From: Deltaproteobacteria bacterium
GTDB lineage: Bacteria; Desulfobacterota; Syntrophia; Syntrophales; UBA5619
Assembly (NCBI GenBank): GCA_021817825.1
Contig: JAKAFS010000001.1
Location: 1 to 64,000 of the forward strand
DNA length: 64,000 nucleotides
Reading direction: 5' to 3'
Shown here: positions 15,431-22,608 of the stretch, in pieces
Layout: each line of letters begins with the position of its first letter
How positions within the stretch are numbered: position 1 is the first letter of the stretch
The notes under the pieces: generated by a model
Database searches by the model: none
Told to the model about the DNA's origin: nothing
Seen by the model: the letters and a program-made list of their open reading frames with translations, nothing else
Made by a program: the position numbers and the translations under genes

Positions 15431-17415
15431 TTCGGCGTCCTCATGTTCCAGAAGAGCAGCGCAAGCAGCGTCCCCACGATGTAGAGCACGTAGATGTGGA
15501 TGCGGCCCTCCTGCAGCACCCGCAGCCGCCGGAAAAATCCGGCGACGGCCGCAAAAAGCGGATCGTAGATCCGCTCCCGGCCGATATCCGGCGTATCGCT
15601 TTCGAAATGAGAGCCCGCCGTTGCGGGAAAATAGGGGTCGTTGATCGTCATCTGCTCTTTCGTCCGCAGGGTGAACCGAAAAAGATCGATGATCGGCTGG
15701 GAAAAAGAGGAGGCCGTATACTGCATCCTCGCCGTAGGGGCGGCGTAGCCGCAATCCCAGGTTGCCGAATGGGCCACCGAACGGCCGGCCAGGAGGCGGA
15801 AGCGCAGGACGGCGATCGCCAGGATGAAAAGGATGAACACCAGGGAACCTGCCGTGACCTGCCAGAGGACGTCGGCCGTCCGCTGGATTTCGCCGACAGG
15901 GGGGCGACCCAGGATCACGCCGATGACCGGCGATAGCCCCTCCATGACCGCCGCGCCCAGCAACCCCACGGCGATGCAGGCGGCCGCCAGGATCATCATG
16001 GGAACCGTCATCGACAGACTCGCCTCCCGGGCCTCCTGGGCCGCTTCGGAACGGGGTTCCCCCAGAAAGACGATGCCGAAGGCCTTGGTGAAACAGGCGG
16101 CCGCCAGTCCCCCGATCAGGGCCAGCCCCGCGACGGCGCCGATCAACGCCAACGCGGCATAGGGGTCCATGGTCAGGGCGCCGCGGAAAGAAGCCATGTA
16201 GATGACGAATTCGCCGACAAAGCCGTTCAAGGGCGGCAGGCCGGAAATGGCGACGGCGCCGACCAGAAACGTGAGGCCCGTGGCGGGCATCTTCTTGAGC
16301 AGGCCGCCGAGACGGTCCATTTCCAGATGCCGGACCGCGTCCAAAACCGATCCCGCGCCGAGAAAAAGCAGCCCCTTGAAGAGGGCGTGGTTGACCAGAT
16401 GGAGCAGCCCGCCGGCGAACCCCAGAGCCGCCACGACCGGCATCTCCGAACTCCAGCCGATCATGCCGACGCCGAAACCGATCAGGACAATCCCGATGTT
16501 TTCCACGCTGGAGTAGGCCAAAAGCCTTTTGAGATCATGCTGCGCCAGGGCAAAAAGGACGCCCAGCACGCCCGATGCCACACCGATCGCCAGCACCAGA
16601 TGTCCCCACCAGAGCGGCGGCAACCCCAAAAAGGTCAGCGTCCGGACAATGCCGTAAATGCCGGTCTTGATCATCACCCCGGACATCAGCGCCGAGACGG
16701 GGCTCGGCGCCGCCGGATGGGCCACCGGGAGCCAGACGTGAAAGGGCATGATCCCCGCTTTCGTGCCGAAGCCGACCAGGGCCAGGACAAAACAGGCGTT
16801 CGCCGCCCCCGAGGAGAGACTCCGGGAAAATCCGTTGAAATCGAGGGAGCCGGCGGCGGAACCAAAGGTCAGAAACATGGGCAGCAGAAAGGCGGTCCCC
16901 AGGGAGGAAGCCACCATATACATCCAGGCGGCTTTCCGCACCTCGCTCTTTTCGTATTCGAAGGCCACCAGGAAAAAGGAGGAAAGGGTCATGACCTCCC
17001 AGGAGATGAGAAACAAAACCGCGTTGTGGGCAAGACAGACGAAGGCCATGCTGGCGGTCAGCCAATTGAAGGCAAACCAGGTCCATCCCAGCCATTTCTT
17101 CTCCCGATAGCCCCGCAGGTAGCCCCGGCCGTAGATCGCCGCCAGGCCGGAAAGGAGAAAAATCGGAATGAGAAAAAAGGCGGACAGGGGGTCCAGGAGC
17201 AGGAAAAAAGACCCGAAGGGCATCTCCCAGGCGAGCCGCAGGGTCCTCGTTTCGCCCTGGACGAGGGTTTGCAGGGCCGGAACCAGTCCGATGACAGAGC
17301 CGATCACCAGAGAGCCCATGCCCACGTAGCTGCTCGCTGGGCTTTTCCGGCCGGCGGCCAGGGCCAGCAGTCCGCCGATCATCATGACTCCTAAGGCCAT
17401 CAGCAAGAGCGACAT
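15427..17415 (-). CDS. Large membrane antiporter-like subunit HyfB / NuoL-like
   Basis: This 662-residue protein has about 15 predicted helices and the complex I proton-channel signature, including LISWEVMTLSSFFLVAFEY, GFGTKAGIMPFHVWLPVAH and LAYSSVENIGIVLIGFGVGM. A C-terminal soluble stretch ends in one more helix, as in HyfB-type subunits. It is the second gene of the operon. Its ATG at 17415 lies directly after the stop codon of the PTS IIA/HTH gene, which supports joint expression. With the HyfF-like protein it gives two pump modules. Confidence 0.9.
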   Translation of the reverse strand: MSLLLMALGVMMIGGLLALAAGRKSPASSYVGMGSLVIGSVIGLVPALQTLVQGETRTLRLAWEMPFGSFFLLLDPLSAFFLIPIFLLSGLAAIYGRGYLRGYREKKWLGWTWFAFNWLTASMAFVCLAHNAVLFLISWEVMTLSSFFLVAFEYEKSEVRKAAWMYMVASSLGTAFLLPMFLTFGSAAGSLDFNGFSRSLSSGAANACFVLALVGFGTKAGIMPFHVWLPVAHPAAPSPVSALMSGVMIKTGIYGIVRTLTFLGLPPLWWGHLVLAIGVASGVLGVLFALAQHDLKRLLAYSSVENIGIVLIGFGVGMIGWSSEMPVVAALGFAGGLLHLVNHALFKGLLFLGAGSVLDAVRHLEMDRLGGLLKKMPATGLTFLVGAVAISGLPPLNGFVGEFVIYMASFRGALTMDPYAALALIGAVAGLALIGGLAAACFTKAFGIVFLGEPRSEAAQEAREASLSMTVPMMILAAACIAVGLLGAAVMEGLSPVIGVILGRPPVGEIQRTADVLWQVTAGSLVFILFILAIAVLRFRLLAGRSVAHSATWDCGYAAPTARMQYTASSFSQPIIDLFRFTLRTKEQMTINDPYFPATAGSHFESDTPDIGRERIYDPLFAAVAGFFRRLRVLQEGRIHIYVLYIVGTLLALLFWNMRTPK

Positions 17416-18105
17416 CTAGGTCCTCCCTCCCGGTTCGCCGGGGAAGCGGGATTCCACCTGTCGGCAGAGGGCGATAATGTCGTCGCGGGACGCCTGGTTC
17501 TTGATGGCCGCTTTGAAATCGGGGTCGCGCAAGGCAAAGGCCAGCCGCGAGAGCAGGTAGAGATGGGTCCTGACCGTCGGGGCGACAATGGTAAAAAGAC
17601 AGAAGACCGGCTCGCCGTCGAGGGAGTGAAAATCGATCGGCTTTTCCAAAAAGCAAAGGGTGACGATCGGGCGCTCCACATTGAGCACCAGGGGATTGCG
17701 GACATGGGGAATGGCGATCCCGTCGCCGATCCCCGTCGAGGAGACGGCTTCCCGGGCCAGGATGAATTGCAGCAGCATCTCGCGATCGGTGTCGGCGGGA
17801 AGCCGGATGTGCTCGACCACGGCCGAGAGAGCCGATTCCTTGTCCGTCCCGTGGACGCGATAGAAAATCCCCCCGGCGGTCAGGGCATCGGCAAGGCCCG
17901 TCACCTCGACGCCTTCGGGCTCCTGGAAGAGGTTGCCCGTCATGGTGATCCGCTGCGCCGTCGCCCATTCCAGGATCTCCGCCTTGTTGAAGCGGTATTG
18001 TCCCTGAATCCGGTAAGCCGGGATGGATCCCTGCTGGATCCACCGCCGGACCGTTTTTTCAGAAACATTGAGCAGCTCGGTCAAGTCTTTGAGAGTCAGT
18101 CTCAT
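17416..18105 (-). CDS. Regulator fusing an excisionase/MerR-type HTH to a PTS IIA (fructose/nitrogen type) domain
   Basis: This 229-residue protein starts with a helix-turn-helix of the excisionase/HTH_17 type (LTLKDLTELLNVSEKTVRRW, residues 3-50). A PTS EIIA type 2 domain follows (about residues 65-220), with the phosphorylatable His134 in GDGIAIPHVRNP. No other PTS component is in the window. A phosphorylation-responsive DNA-binding regulator is inferred; PtsN-like input from EI/NPr is possible. It heads the Ehr operon and its stop touches the first membrane gene, so it probably controls this operon. A direct repeat CTACACCCAA (18112-18121 and 18178-18187) upstream could be its binding site. 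Confidence 0.85.
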   Translation of the reverse strand: MRLTLKDLTELLNVSEKTVRRWIQQGSIPAYRIQGQYRFNKAEILEWATAQRITMTGNLFQEPEGVEVTGLADALTAGGIFYRVHGTDKESALSAVVEHIRLPADTDREMLLQFILAREAVSSTGIGDGIAIPHVRNPLVLNVERPIVTLCFLEKPIDFHSLDGEPVFCLFTIVAPTVRTHLYLLSRLAFALRDPDFKAAIKNQASRDDIIALCRQVESRFPGEPGGRT

Positions 18106-18111
18106 TTCCTT

Positions 18112-18187
18112 CTACACCCAACCTTATCCCTGTCTTGCCCAAAAAGGGCAGCAGCATAGACAAAAGTGGACAGCGGACTACACCCAA
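18112..18187. repeat. Direct repeat pair CTACACCCAA upstream of the Ehr operon
   Basis: The 10-base word occurs at 18112-18121 and 18178-18187, 66 bp apart start to start. A short inverted repeat (TGCCC-N5-GGGCA) lies between them. One copy touches the candidate -10. This would suit a regulator that binds two sites on the promoter, but the binding is inference. Confidence 0.4.
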
Positions 18188-18203
18188 AAAAGCTTTCTGT
18201 CAA
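18175..18203 (-). promoter_or_regulatory. Candidate promoter of the Ehr operon
   Basis: On the minus strand a perfect TTGACA (-35) is followed after 17 bases by the weak TAGTCC (-10). The weak -10 and the overlapping repeat suggest activator dependence. It lies about 70 bp upstream of the regulator gene. Confidence 0.4.
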
Positions 18204-18315
18204 TAGAAGTCGTTATAAAATCCACAGGAGGAAGAAGATGATGAGGAGGAGGTTTCCGCTGCAAGACATTTGGTGATCAGACATCCCCTGTTCGGCAATA
18301 AACCAATTTCGGATT

Positions 18316-18575
18316 TTATCCGAGGATTCGGCCGTAATCGGCATGGCTCCCGATCCAGAACCAGAGAAGTCCATCCCGCGCTTCAACTGCCAGCGCTCGG
18401 TAATGCATGCCAATGCGGACAGATCTGTATTTGCCGATCTTCTTGAAGTGGAGGAGGGATGAGCGGGATTTTCCTTTAAGAGGGCAAAGTGCGCATCAGC
18501 CAGTTCCTGAACGCTTTGCGGCAGTTTTCGATAACAATCCCAGAAAGCCGAAGAGGCAAAGTGGTCTAGAGGCAT
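18316..18575 (-). pseudogene. RelE/ParE-type toxin gene with a one-base frameshift
   Basis: The frame from ATG 18575 reads as a RelE-superfamily toxin up to residue 41 (MPLDHFASSAFWDCYRKLP through KENPAHPS) and then turns to nonsense. In the next frame the rest of the toxin is intact (LLHFKKIGKYRSVRIGMHYR through LLWFWIGSHADYGRIL) and ends at TAA 18316-18318. Restoring one base near 18450-18457, in a CCCTCCTCC run, gives an 86-residue toxin of normal size. The start overlaps the antitoxin stop by 10 bp. It is either a real inactivating deletion or a sequencing error in the short repeat. Confidence 0.85.
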
Positions 18576-18766
18576 TTCGTCTTTCCCGCCTGGTGCTCCT
18601 CAATGGCCCCTTGGGCTAGCCTGTCCAACTTTCCGTTTTCGCAGTCTGCCTCTAATCGCCGATCCCATTCGGAGGCATCAAATCCAACAAACCATGAGCG
18701 AAAATCGGCCAGTTCACTGGGACTGAGCTGCCTGACGGTCTGTTCCAACACTTCCACTTGTGACAT
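18566..18766 (-). CDS. Antitoxin of a RelE-type toxin-antitoxin pair
   Basis: This 66-residue acidic protein begins MSQVEVLEQTVRQLSPSELA and has FRSWFVGFDASEWDRRLEAD in the middle, typical of small antitoxins paired with RelE-like toxins. ATG 18766 has AAAAGGAG at the proper distance; a TTG two codons upstream is less likely. It precedes and overlaps the toxin gene. A palindrome over its own promoter (18787-18808) suggests autoregulation. The antitoxin frame is intact although the toxin is frameshifted. Confidence 0.8.
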   Translation of the reverse strand: MSQVEVLEQTVRQLSPSELADFRSWFVGFDASEWDRRLEADCENGKLDRLAQGAIEEHQAGKTKCL

Positions 18767-18786
18767 GGTCAATCTCCTTTTCTTTT

Positions 18787-18808
18787 AGGTGCTTTAATAA
18801 TAGCACCT
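18787..18808. promoter_or_regulatory. Operator palindrome of the toxin-antitoxin operon
   Basis: AGGTGCT-N8-AGCACCT is a perfect 7-bp inverted repeat lying over the -10 element of the operon promoter, the usual place for antitoxin autorepression. Confidence 0.7.
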
Positions 18809-18825
18809 GACAGGAGTAAAAGCAA
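18797..18825 (-). promoter_or_regulatory. Promoter of the toxin-antitoxin operon
   Basis: On the minus strand TTGCTT (-35) and TATTAT (-10) are separated by 17 bases. The -10 sits inside the operator palindrome. It lies about 30 bp upstream of the antitoxin start. Confidence 0.65.
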
Positions 18826-18867
18826 ACGCCACCGGGCAGTTGCTCACCCAGGTGTTTTTCTCATAAC

Positions 18868-18937
18868 AAAAAAGGGACGGTTCTATTTTTTCAATACTTC
18901 ATGACTCATTCACATTGAATAGAACCGTCCCTTTTTT
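18868..18937. repeat. Long inverted repeat (AAAAAAGGGACGGTTCTATT arms), also an intrinsic terminator
   Basis: The left arm (18868-18887, then TTTTCAA) and the right arm (18915-18937) are complementary over about 23 bp, with four extra T residues on one side. Both ends carry A/T runs, so transcripts from either strand form a stem followed by U6. The right arm is read as the last codons of the rhomboid gene. A second element of like build, but different sequence, lies at 41180-41247. Confidence 0.85.
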
Positions 18938-20108
18938 GCTCCCGAACAAGGGCGGCCTCCTGGGAGCCGGGGAAGGCGTCGCAGATCAGGCGGTGCCAGC
19001 GCAGGGCCTTGTCCTCCATCCGCTTTGCCTTGCAGGACCGGGCAAGGTCGTAGCTCAGGGAGGGAAGAAAATGGAGCTGGGGGCTTTTCTCGATGAGCCT
19101 CTCCAGGATCTCTTCCGCCGTCTCAATCTGGCCCAGAGCGATGAATGCGGAGCAAATTTTTCCGTGCAGATTCGGGGAGAGGCGGGGCTCCGGCGAGAGG
19201 CGGGCATACTGGCAGTAAGTCTGATAGAGCAGGTTCTGCTTCGCCGGGTCGGCGCTCAGGAGGGAAAAGAGCTGCTGGGCCGTAGCGTGGAACCGGGGGC
19301 TATCGGGCTCGTGCTGATCGATGTTGAAAATCCTCAGCAAGATTGCCTCGTCTTGCGGGCTTTTTTCCAGGGCCTGCACGAGCAGTTCCCGGCCTTCGGC
19401 CAGTTCCAGCTTCTCCAGGTGCATCAGGGCCGCTTCCACCAGCGGCGTGATCTCGTCCTGCGGCTCCTCCGCAACGTCGTAAGCGCGGTTCTTCAAGACG
19501 GCCCTGCCGGCAAAGGCGATCAGGCCGCCGCTGATCAGGCCGCCGAGATGGGCCACATAGGCGATGCGGCTTTCCGGGGTCATGGCCAGTTGAAACAGCT
19601 CGTTGCCGATCCACAGGGGCAATAGGGCGATGGCGGGGATCCGGACATAATCGAAATAGAATCCCAGGGAGTAGAATACCTTGATTTTCGTCCTGCCAAA
19701 CATCACCGTCACGGCGCCCATGAGCCCGGCGATGGCCCCGGAGGCGCCGACCAGGGGGACGTCGCTGCTGCCGTAGATGGCCCAGAAGAGCCCCACGGCC
19801 CCCAGCCCGGTCAGGAAATAGCAGATCAAAAGGAAGACCCTGCCGCCGGCCATCTCCAGCATGGAGCCGACGAGCCAGAGAAAAATCATGTTGCCGATGA
19901 TGTGGGAAAAATCGCCGTGCAGAAACATATGGGTCAGGAAGGTCACCGGCTCGTGGGCGGCGGGAATAAATCCATAATCCTTGATGACCTCTGACAGCCC
20001 CAGGGAGAGGCTCAGGAGGAAGACCGCGACGTTGACAACGATCAGCGACAGGGTAACGACGGGCGGGTTGCGCCAGCCGATCTTACCGATGATGGGAACG
20101 ACAAGCAT
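18906..20108 (-). CDS. Rhomboid family intramembrane serine protease with a C-terminal helical (TPR-like) domain
   Basis: This 400-residue protein has the rhomboid core in residues 15-215, with about six helices, an HMFLHGDFSHIIGNMIFLW segment, catalytic Ser123 in GASGAIAGLMG and catalytic His187 in AYVAHLGGLISGG. Residues 225-390 are soluble and helical with a TPR-like pattern, possibly for substrate or partner binding. It cleaves membrane proteins within the inner membrane; substrates are unknown. The last residues (KRDGSIQCE) are encoded by the inverted repeat at 18868-18937, so the repeat has probably replaced the original end. Confidence 0.9.
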   Translation of the reverse strand: MLVVPIIGKIGWRNPPVVTLSLIVVNVAVFLLSLSLGLSEVIKDYGFIPAAHEPVTFLTHMFLHGDFSHIIGNMIFLWLVGSMLEMAGGRVFLLICYFLTGLGAVGLFWAIYGSSDVPLVGASGAIAGLMGAVTVMFGRTKIKVFYSLGFYFDYVRIPAIALLPLWIGNELFQLAMTPESRIAYVAHLGGLISGGLIAFAGRAVLKNRAYDVAEEPQDEITPLVEAALMHLEKLELAEGRELLVQALEKSPQDEAILLRIFNIDQHEPDSPRFHATAQQLFSLLSADPAKQNLLYQTYCQYARLSPEPRLSPNLHGKICSAFIALGQIETAEEILERLIEKSPQLHFLPSLSYDLARSCKAKRMEDKALRWHRLICDAFPGSQEAALVREQKRDGSIQCE

Positions 20109-20152
20109 TGCGAAATCTCCTCATGGGGCTCGAAAAGGTGCGAAAACGGCGG

Positions 20153-21625
20153 TCAGCGGCCGCCGGGGGCGCTGATGCTCCGCATGTAAGAATTCACATC
20201 AGCCATGATGGCATGGGAGGGGTGGCGCTCGGAAAGTTCCCGCAGCAGCGCCTTGGCCTCGTCCATCTTGAAGAGCCGGTCGTGGAGGATCTGCGCGGCC
20301 CGGAAATAGGCCTTGGGCGCCGCCGGATCGTCGGGGTAGGCGGCGATGAACTGCCGGTAGGCATCGCTGGCCCGCTGGGTCTGCCCCAGGTCGTTCATCC
20401 ACCCGGCAAGGGTGTAGGCGGTGTCTGCCGCGGCCTTGAAGTCCGGGGCCAGGGCCTGGAGTTCCGTAAATACCGCCAGGGCTTTTTGTTTCTCATTGAA
20501 TTTGACGAGGGCATCGAGATAGTCAGGACCGAATGCCAAAAGGTCGGCGGTCAGCTTCTTTGCCTTCAGTATCCGATAATAGACCTCTGCCAAGGCAGGG
20601 GACGAGAGGATCTCAGCGCCCGGTTTCTCGCGGATCAGCTCCAGGGCCTCTTCGAGCTTGCTGTCCCGCAGAAGCTGATTGACCTCTAGGACAAGGGGAT
20701 CCGCTTTTTCCGGTTCCTTTTTGGCTGCCTTGGCCTTTTGGGCCGCAGGCTTGGGCGGCGCCAGGACGAAATCCTCAAAATCCACTGTATAGCCGATTTC
20801 CTTGTGGTACTGGAGGAGCACGTAACCCATCAGGTGGTAGGAAACCATGGTGTAGTAACTCGTGATGAGGCCGATCAGAAAAGCGGCCAGTGCAGCAGGC
20901 AGATAGGAAACAAAGGAATAGTAGAGCGCCGAAGGGGCCCCGCCCAGGAGCAAAAGGAAGAAAAACATGATGAAGTACCCGCGTCCCAGGCGGGAGATCA
21001 GCCGGGCGGTCGTGACGGGATTGACCGCCTGGAGCAGGCTGTTGGTTGCCGCAAGGGTGATGATCATGGCGGGCATGCAGATAAACACGAAGATCCCGAA
21101 AGGGATCAGCATGAGCGGCCCGAGATACCTCACGACATTGTAGCCGACAAAGCCGAGGATGACGAAGAGGCCGTATTGCTTGAAGACATCCTGGAGATCC
21201 GTCGAAAGCGTCTCCGCGGCGAGCCGCGGGGGCGTCATGCCGCCATGGGCAGTCCTGACGAGGATTGCATAGGAATACTTGATCAGGACCGCCCAGATGG
21301 CCACGCTGACCAGGAGCCCGAAGAGGGAGCGACCGACGAAAAGAGAATCGACCAGGGCCAGGATGGCCATCAGGATGAGGGGCCAGAGGGAAAAGGGATA
21401 GAGGAAGATGCTCCGCAGGCGGGTCCAGAAAGGCTCGATGAGGTTCTCTGCCCCGATCCACACCGCAGGCATGATGCACTTGGGACACATGTACACGAAA
21501 TCGGGGCGGGGAAAGCCGCCCTTGTCCCTTTTCAGGATGCAGTCGGGACAATAAGCCGTCGCACATTTCGGACATGTCCAGTGGGCCAGCCTTGCCGGAT
21601 GATGAAAACAGAATTTCTTCGCCAT
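20153..21625 (-). CDS. Membrane protein with N-terminal zinc-ribbon/B-box-like motif and C-terminal TPR region
   Basis: This 490-residue protein starts at ATG 21625 (MAKKFCFHHPARLAHWTCP) with GGAG upstream. The first 60 residues contain Cys and His pairs (FCFHHP, CPKCATAYCPDC, MCPKC) that look like zinc-binding ribbons. Residues 75-300 hold about six hydrophobic helices resembling a DUF4013-like membrane region. Residues 335-480 are soluble with helical repeats (SDAYRQFIAAYPDDPAAPKA, AKALLRELSERHPSHAI) of TPR type. The role is unknown. It lies 44 bp upstream of the rhomboid gene in the same direction and may be co-transcribed. Confidence 0.75.
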   Translation of the reverse strand: MAKKFCFHHPARLAHWTCPKCATAYCPDCILKRDKGGFPRPDFVYMCPKCIMPAVWIGAENLIEPFWTRLRSIFLYPFSLWPLILMAILALVDSLFVGRSLFGLLVSVAIWAVLIKYSYAILVRTAHGGMTPPRLAAETLSTDLQDVFKQYGLFVILGFVGYNVVRYLGPLMLIPFGIFVFICMPAMIITLAATNSLLQAVNPVTTARLISRLGRGYFIMFFFLLLLGGAPSALYYSFVSYLPAALAAFLIGLITSYYTMVSYHLMGYVLLQYHKEIGYTVDFEDFVLAPPKPAAQKAKAAKKEPEKADPLVLEVNQLLRDSKLEEALELIREKPGAEILSSPALAEVYYRILKAKKLTADLLAFGPDYLDALVKFNEKQKALAVFTELQALAPDFKAAADTAYTLAGWMNDLGQTQRASDAYRQFIAAYPDDPAAPKAYFRAAQILHDRLFKMDEAKALLRELSERHPSHAIMADVNSYMRSISAPGGR

Positions 21626-21678
21626 TTGCCACTCCTTATTCCTTGAAGAATAACCGGAGCATCCGGTAACCAAGAAGG

Positions 21679-22011
21679 TCAGTTTCGTTTCTTTACGTGT
21701 CCGTGAGAAAGCCAATAAAATGCAATAAGAGTAATACTAAGCTCCAATAGTATTGGCCAATGCCTAGCAAGACTAAATGCCTCCCTATAGTATATCCAAC
21801 TTTGGGTACCGATCAACAACAGTGCGAATACCAAGACAAAAGCGGTGAGCCACCCCTCCCATGAAATAGGTATCCATATTCTGCCACTGAGCTTTAAAAA
21901 CCAGAATTTTTTTCTTTTTCCATAAATGATCCTATCTGGGCAGAAATTATCTCCAATTAGGAACGAGTTCCTATTTTTCTTAGCTATTGCCTTCCCTGCA
22001 TCTCTTCCCAT
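21679..22011 (-). CDS. Small hypothetical membrane protein (110 aa)
   Basis: The frame encodes a basic N-terminus (IYGKRKKFWFLKLSGRIW) and two predicted helices (GWLTAFVLVFALLLIGTQSW and PILLELSITLIAFYWLSHG), ending in a KKRN tail. It is clearly more AT-rich than its neighbours, a sign of acquisition. The RBS is weak. No family is recognised. It could be a small envelope protein or a remnant. Confidence 0.5.
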   Translation of the reverse strand: MGRDAGKAIAKKNRNSFLIGDNFCPDRIIYGKRKKFWFLKLSGRIWIPISWEGWLTAFVLVFALLLIGTQSWIYYREAFSLARHWPILLELSITLIAFYWLSHGHVKKRN

Positions 22012-22080
22012 GGCTAACCTGTCTCGCTATCGATTATCGATCTGAAATCATTCTCTCTCGTCCCAAAACCTACCACTGAC

Positions 22081-22608
22081 CTACCTGAGGCCCAGCGGCA
22101 CGATCGGGCCATCGTCCTGCCTCACCCCGAGCCGGATGGGCCGGGGTGGTCCTTTCTTGGGGATGGTCGTTTCCACCCACAACTGCTCGCCCTGGCCGCG
22201 ACGGGAGGGATCGGGAACCTGTTCGGGGATGAAGAACGCCACGGGTTCTTCGAGGACGGCCACCTTAGCATCACCGACGGTGGCATAGCGCATGCGCACC
22301 CCGGATGCGCGATGGGGGACGGCTTCGGGCTTCGCTTCCGCCACCAGACGTTCCTTTTCGACGCGCAGCACGGCCGCCTGGGAGGGATGCCATTTTTCTT
22401 CCGTTTTGGGTTCGCCCATGCCGCGGGGCTCCACGATCAGCCGCAGGCTCACGTACCGGCCGCGGATGGGAAGATTCGGGTCATAGGGGGCCGTGTTCAC
22501 CCAGACCCGCGGCTGGGTTACGCGATCGTAGAGCAGCTTCGCCCCCAGCGACGCCACGAGGGATACCTGGATCACTGCAATCACCAGTCCTTTGACAAGC
22601 GGTTTCAT
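22081..22608 (-). CDS. GDYXXLXY domain protein (periplasmic, membrane anchored)
   Basis: This 175-residue protein starts at ATG 22608 and overlaps the DUF2157 stop as ATGA. It has an N-terminal helix (LVIAVIQVSLVASLGAKLLY) and then a beta-rich domain with a variant of the family signature (PIRGRYVSLRL in place of GDYxxLxY) and a FFIPEQVPDP segment. DUF2157 and GDYXXLXY proteins are very often neighbours; their joint function is unknown. It probably faces the periplasm. Confidence 0.8.
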   Translation of the reverse strand: MKPLVKGLVIAVIQVSLVASLGAKLLYDRVTQPRVWVNTAPYDPNLPIRGRYVSLRLIVEPRGMGEPKTEEKWHPSQAAVLRVEKERLVAEAKPEAVPHRASGVRMRYATVGDAKVAVLEEPVAFFIPEQVPDPSRRGQGEQLWVETTIPKKGPPRPIRLGVRQDDGPIVPLGLR

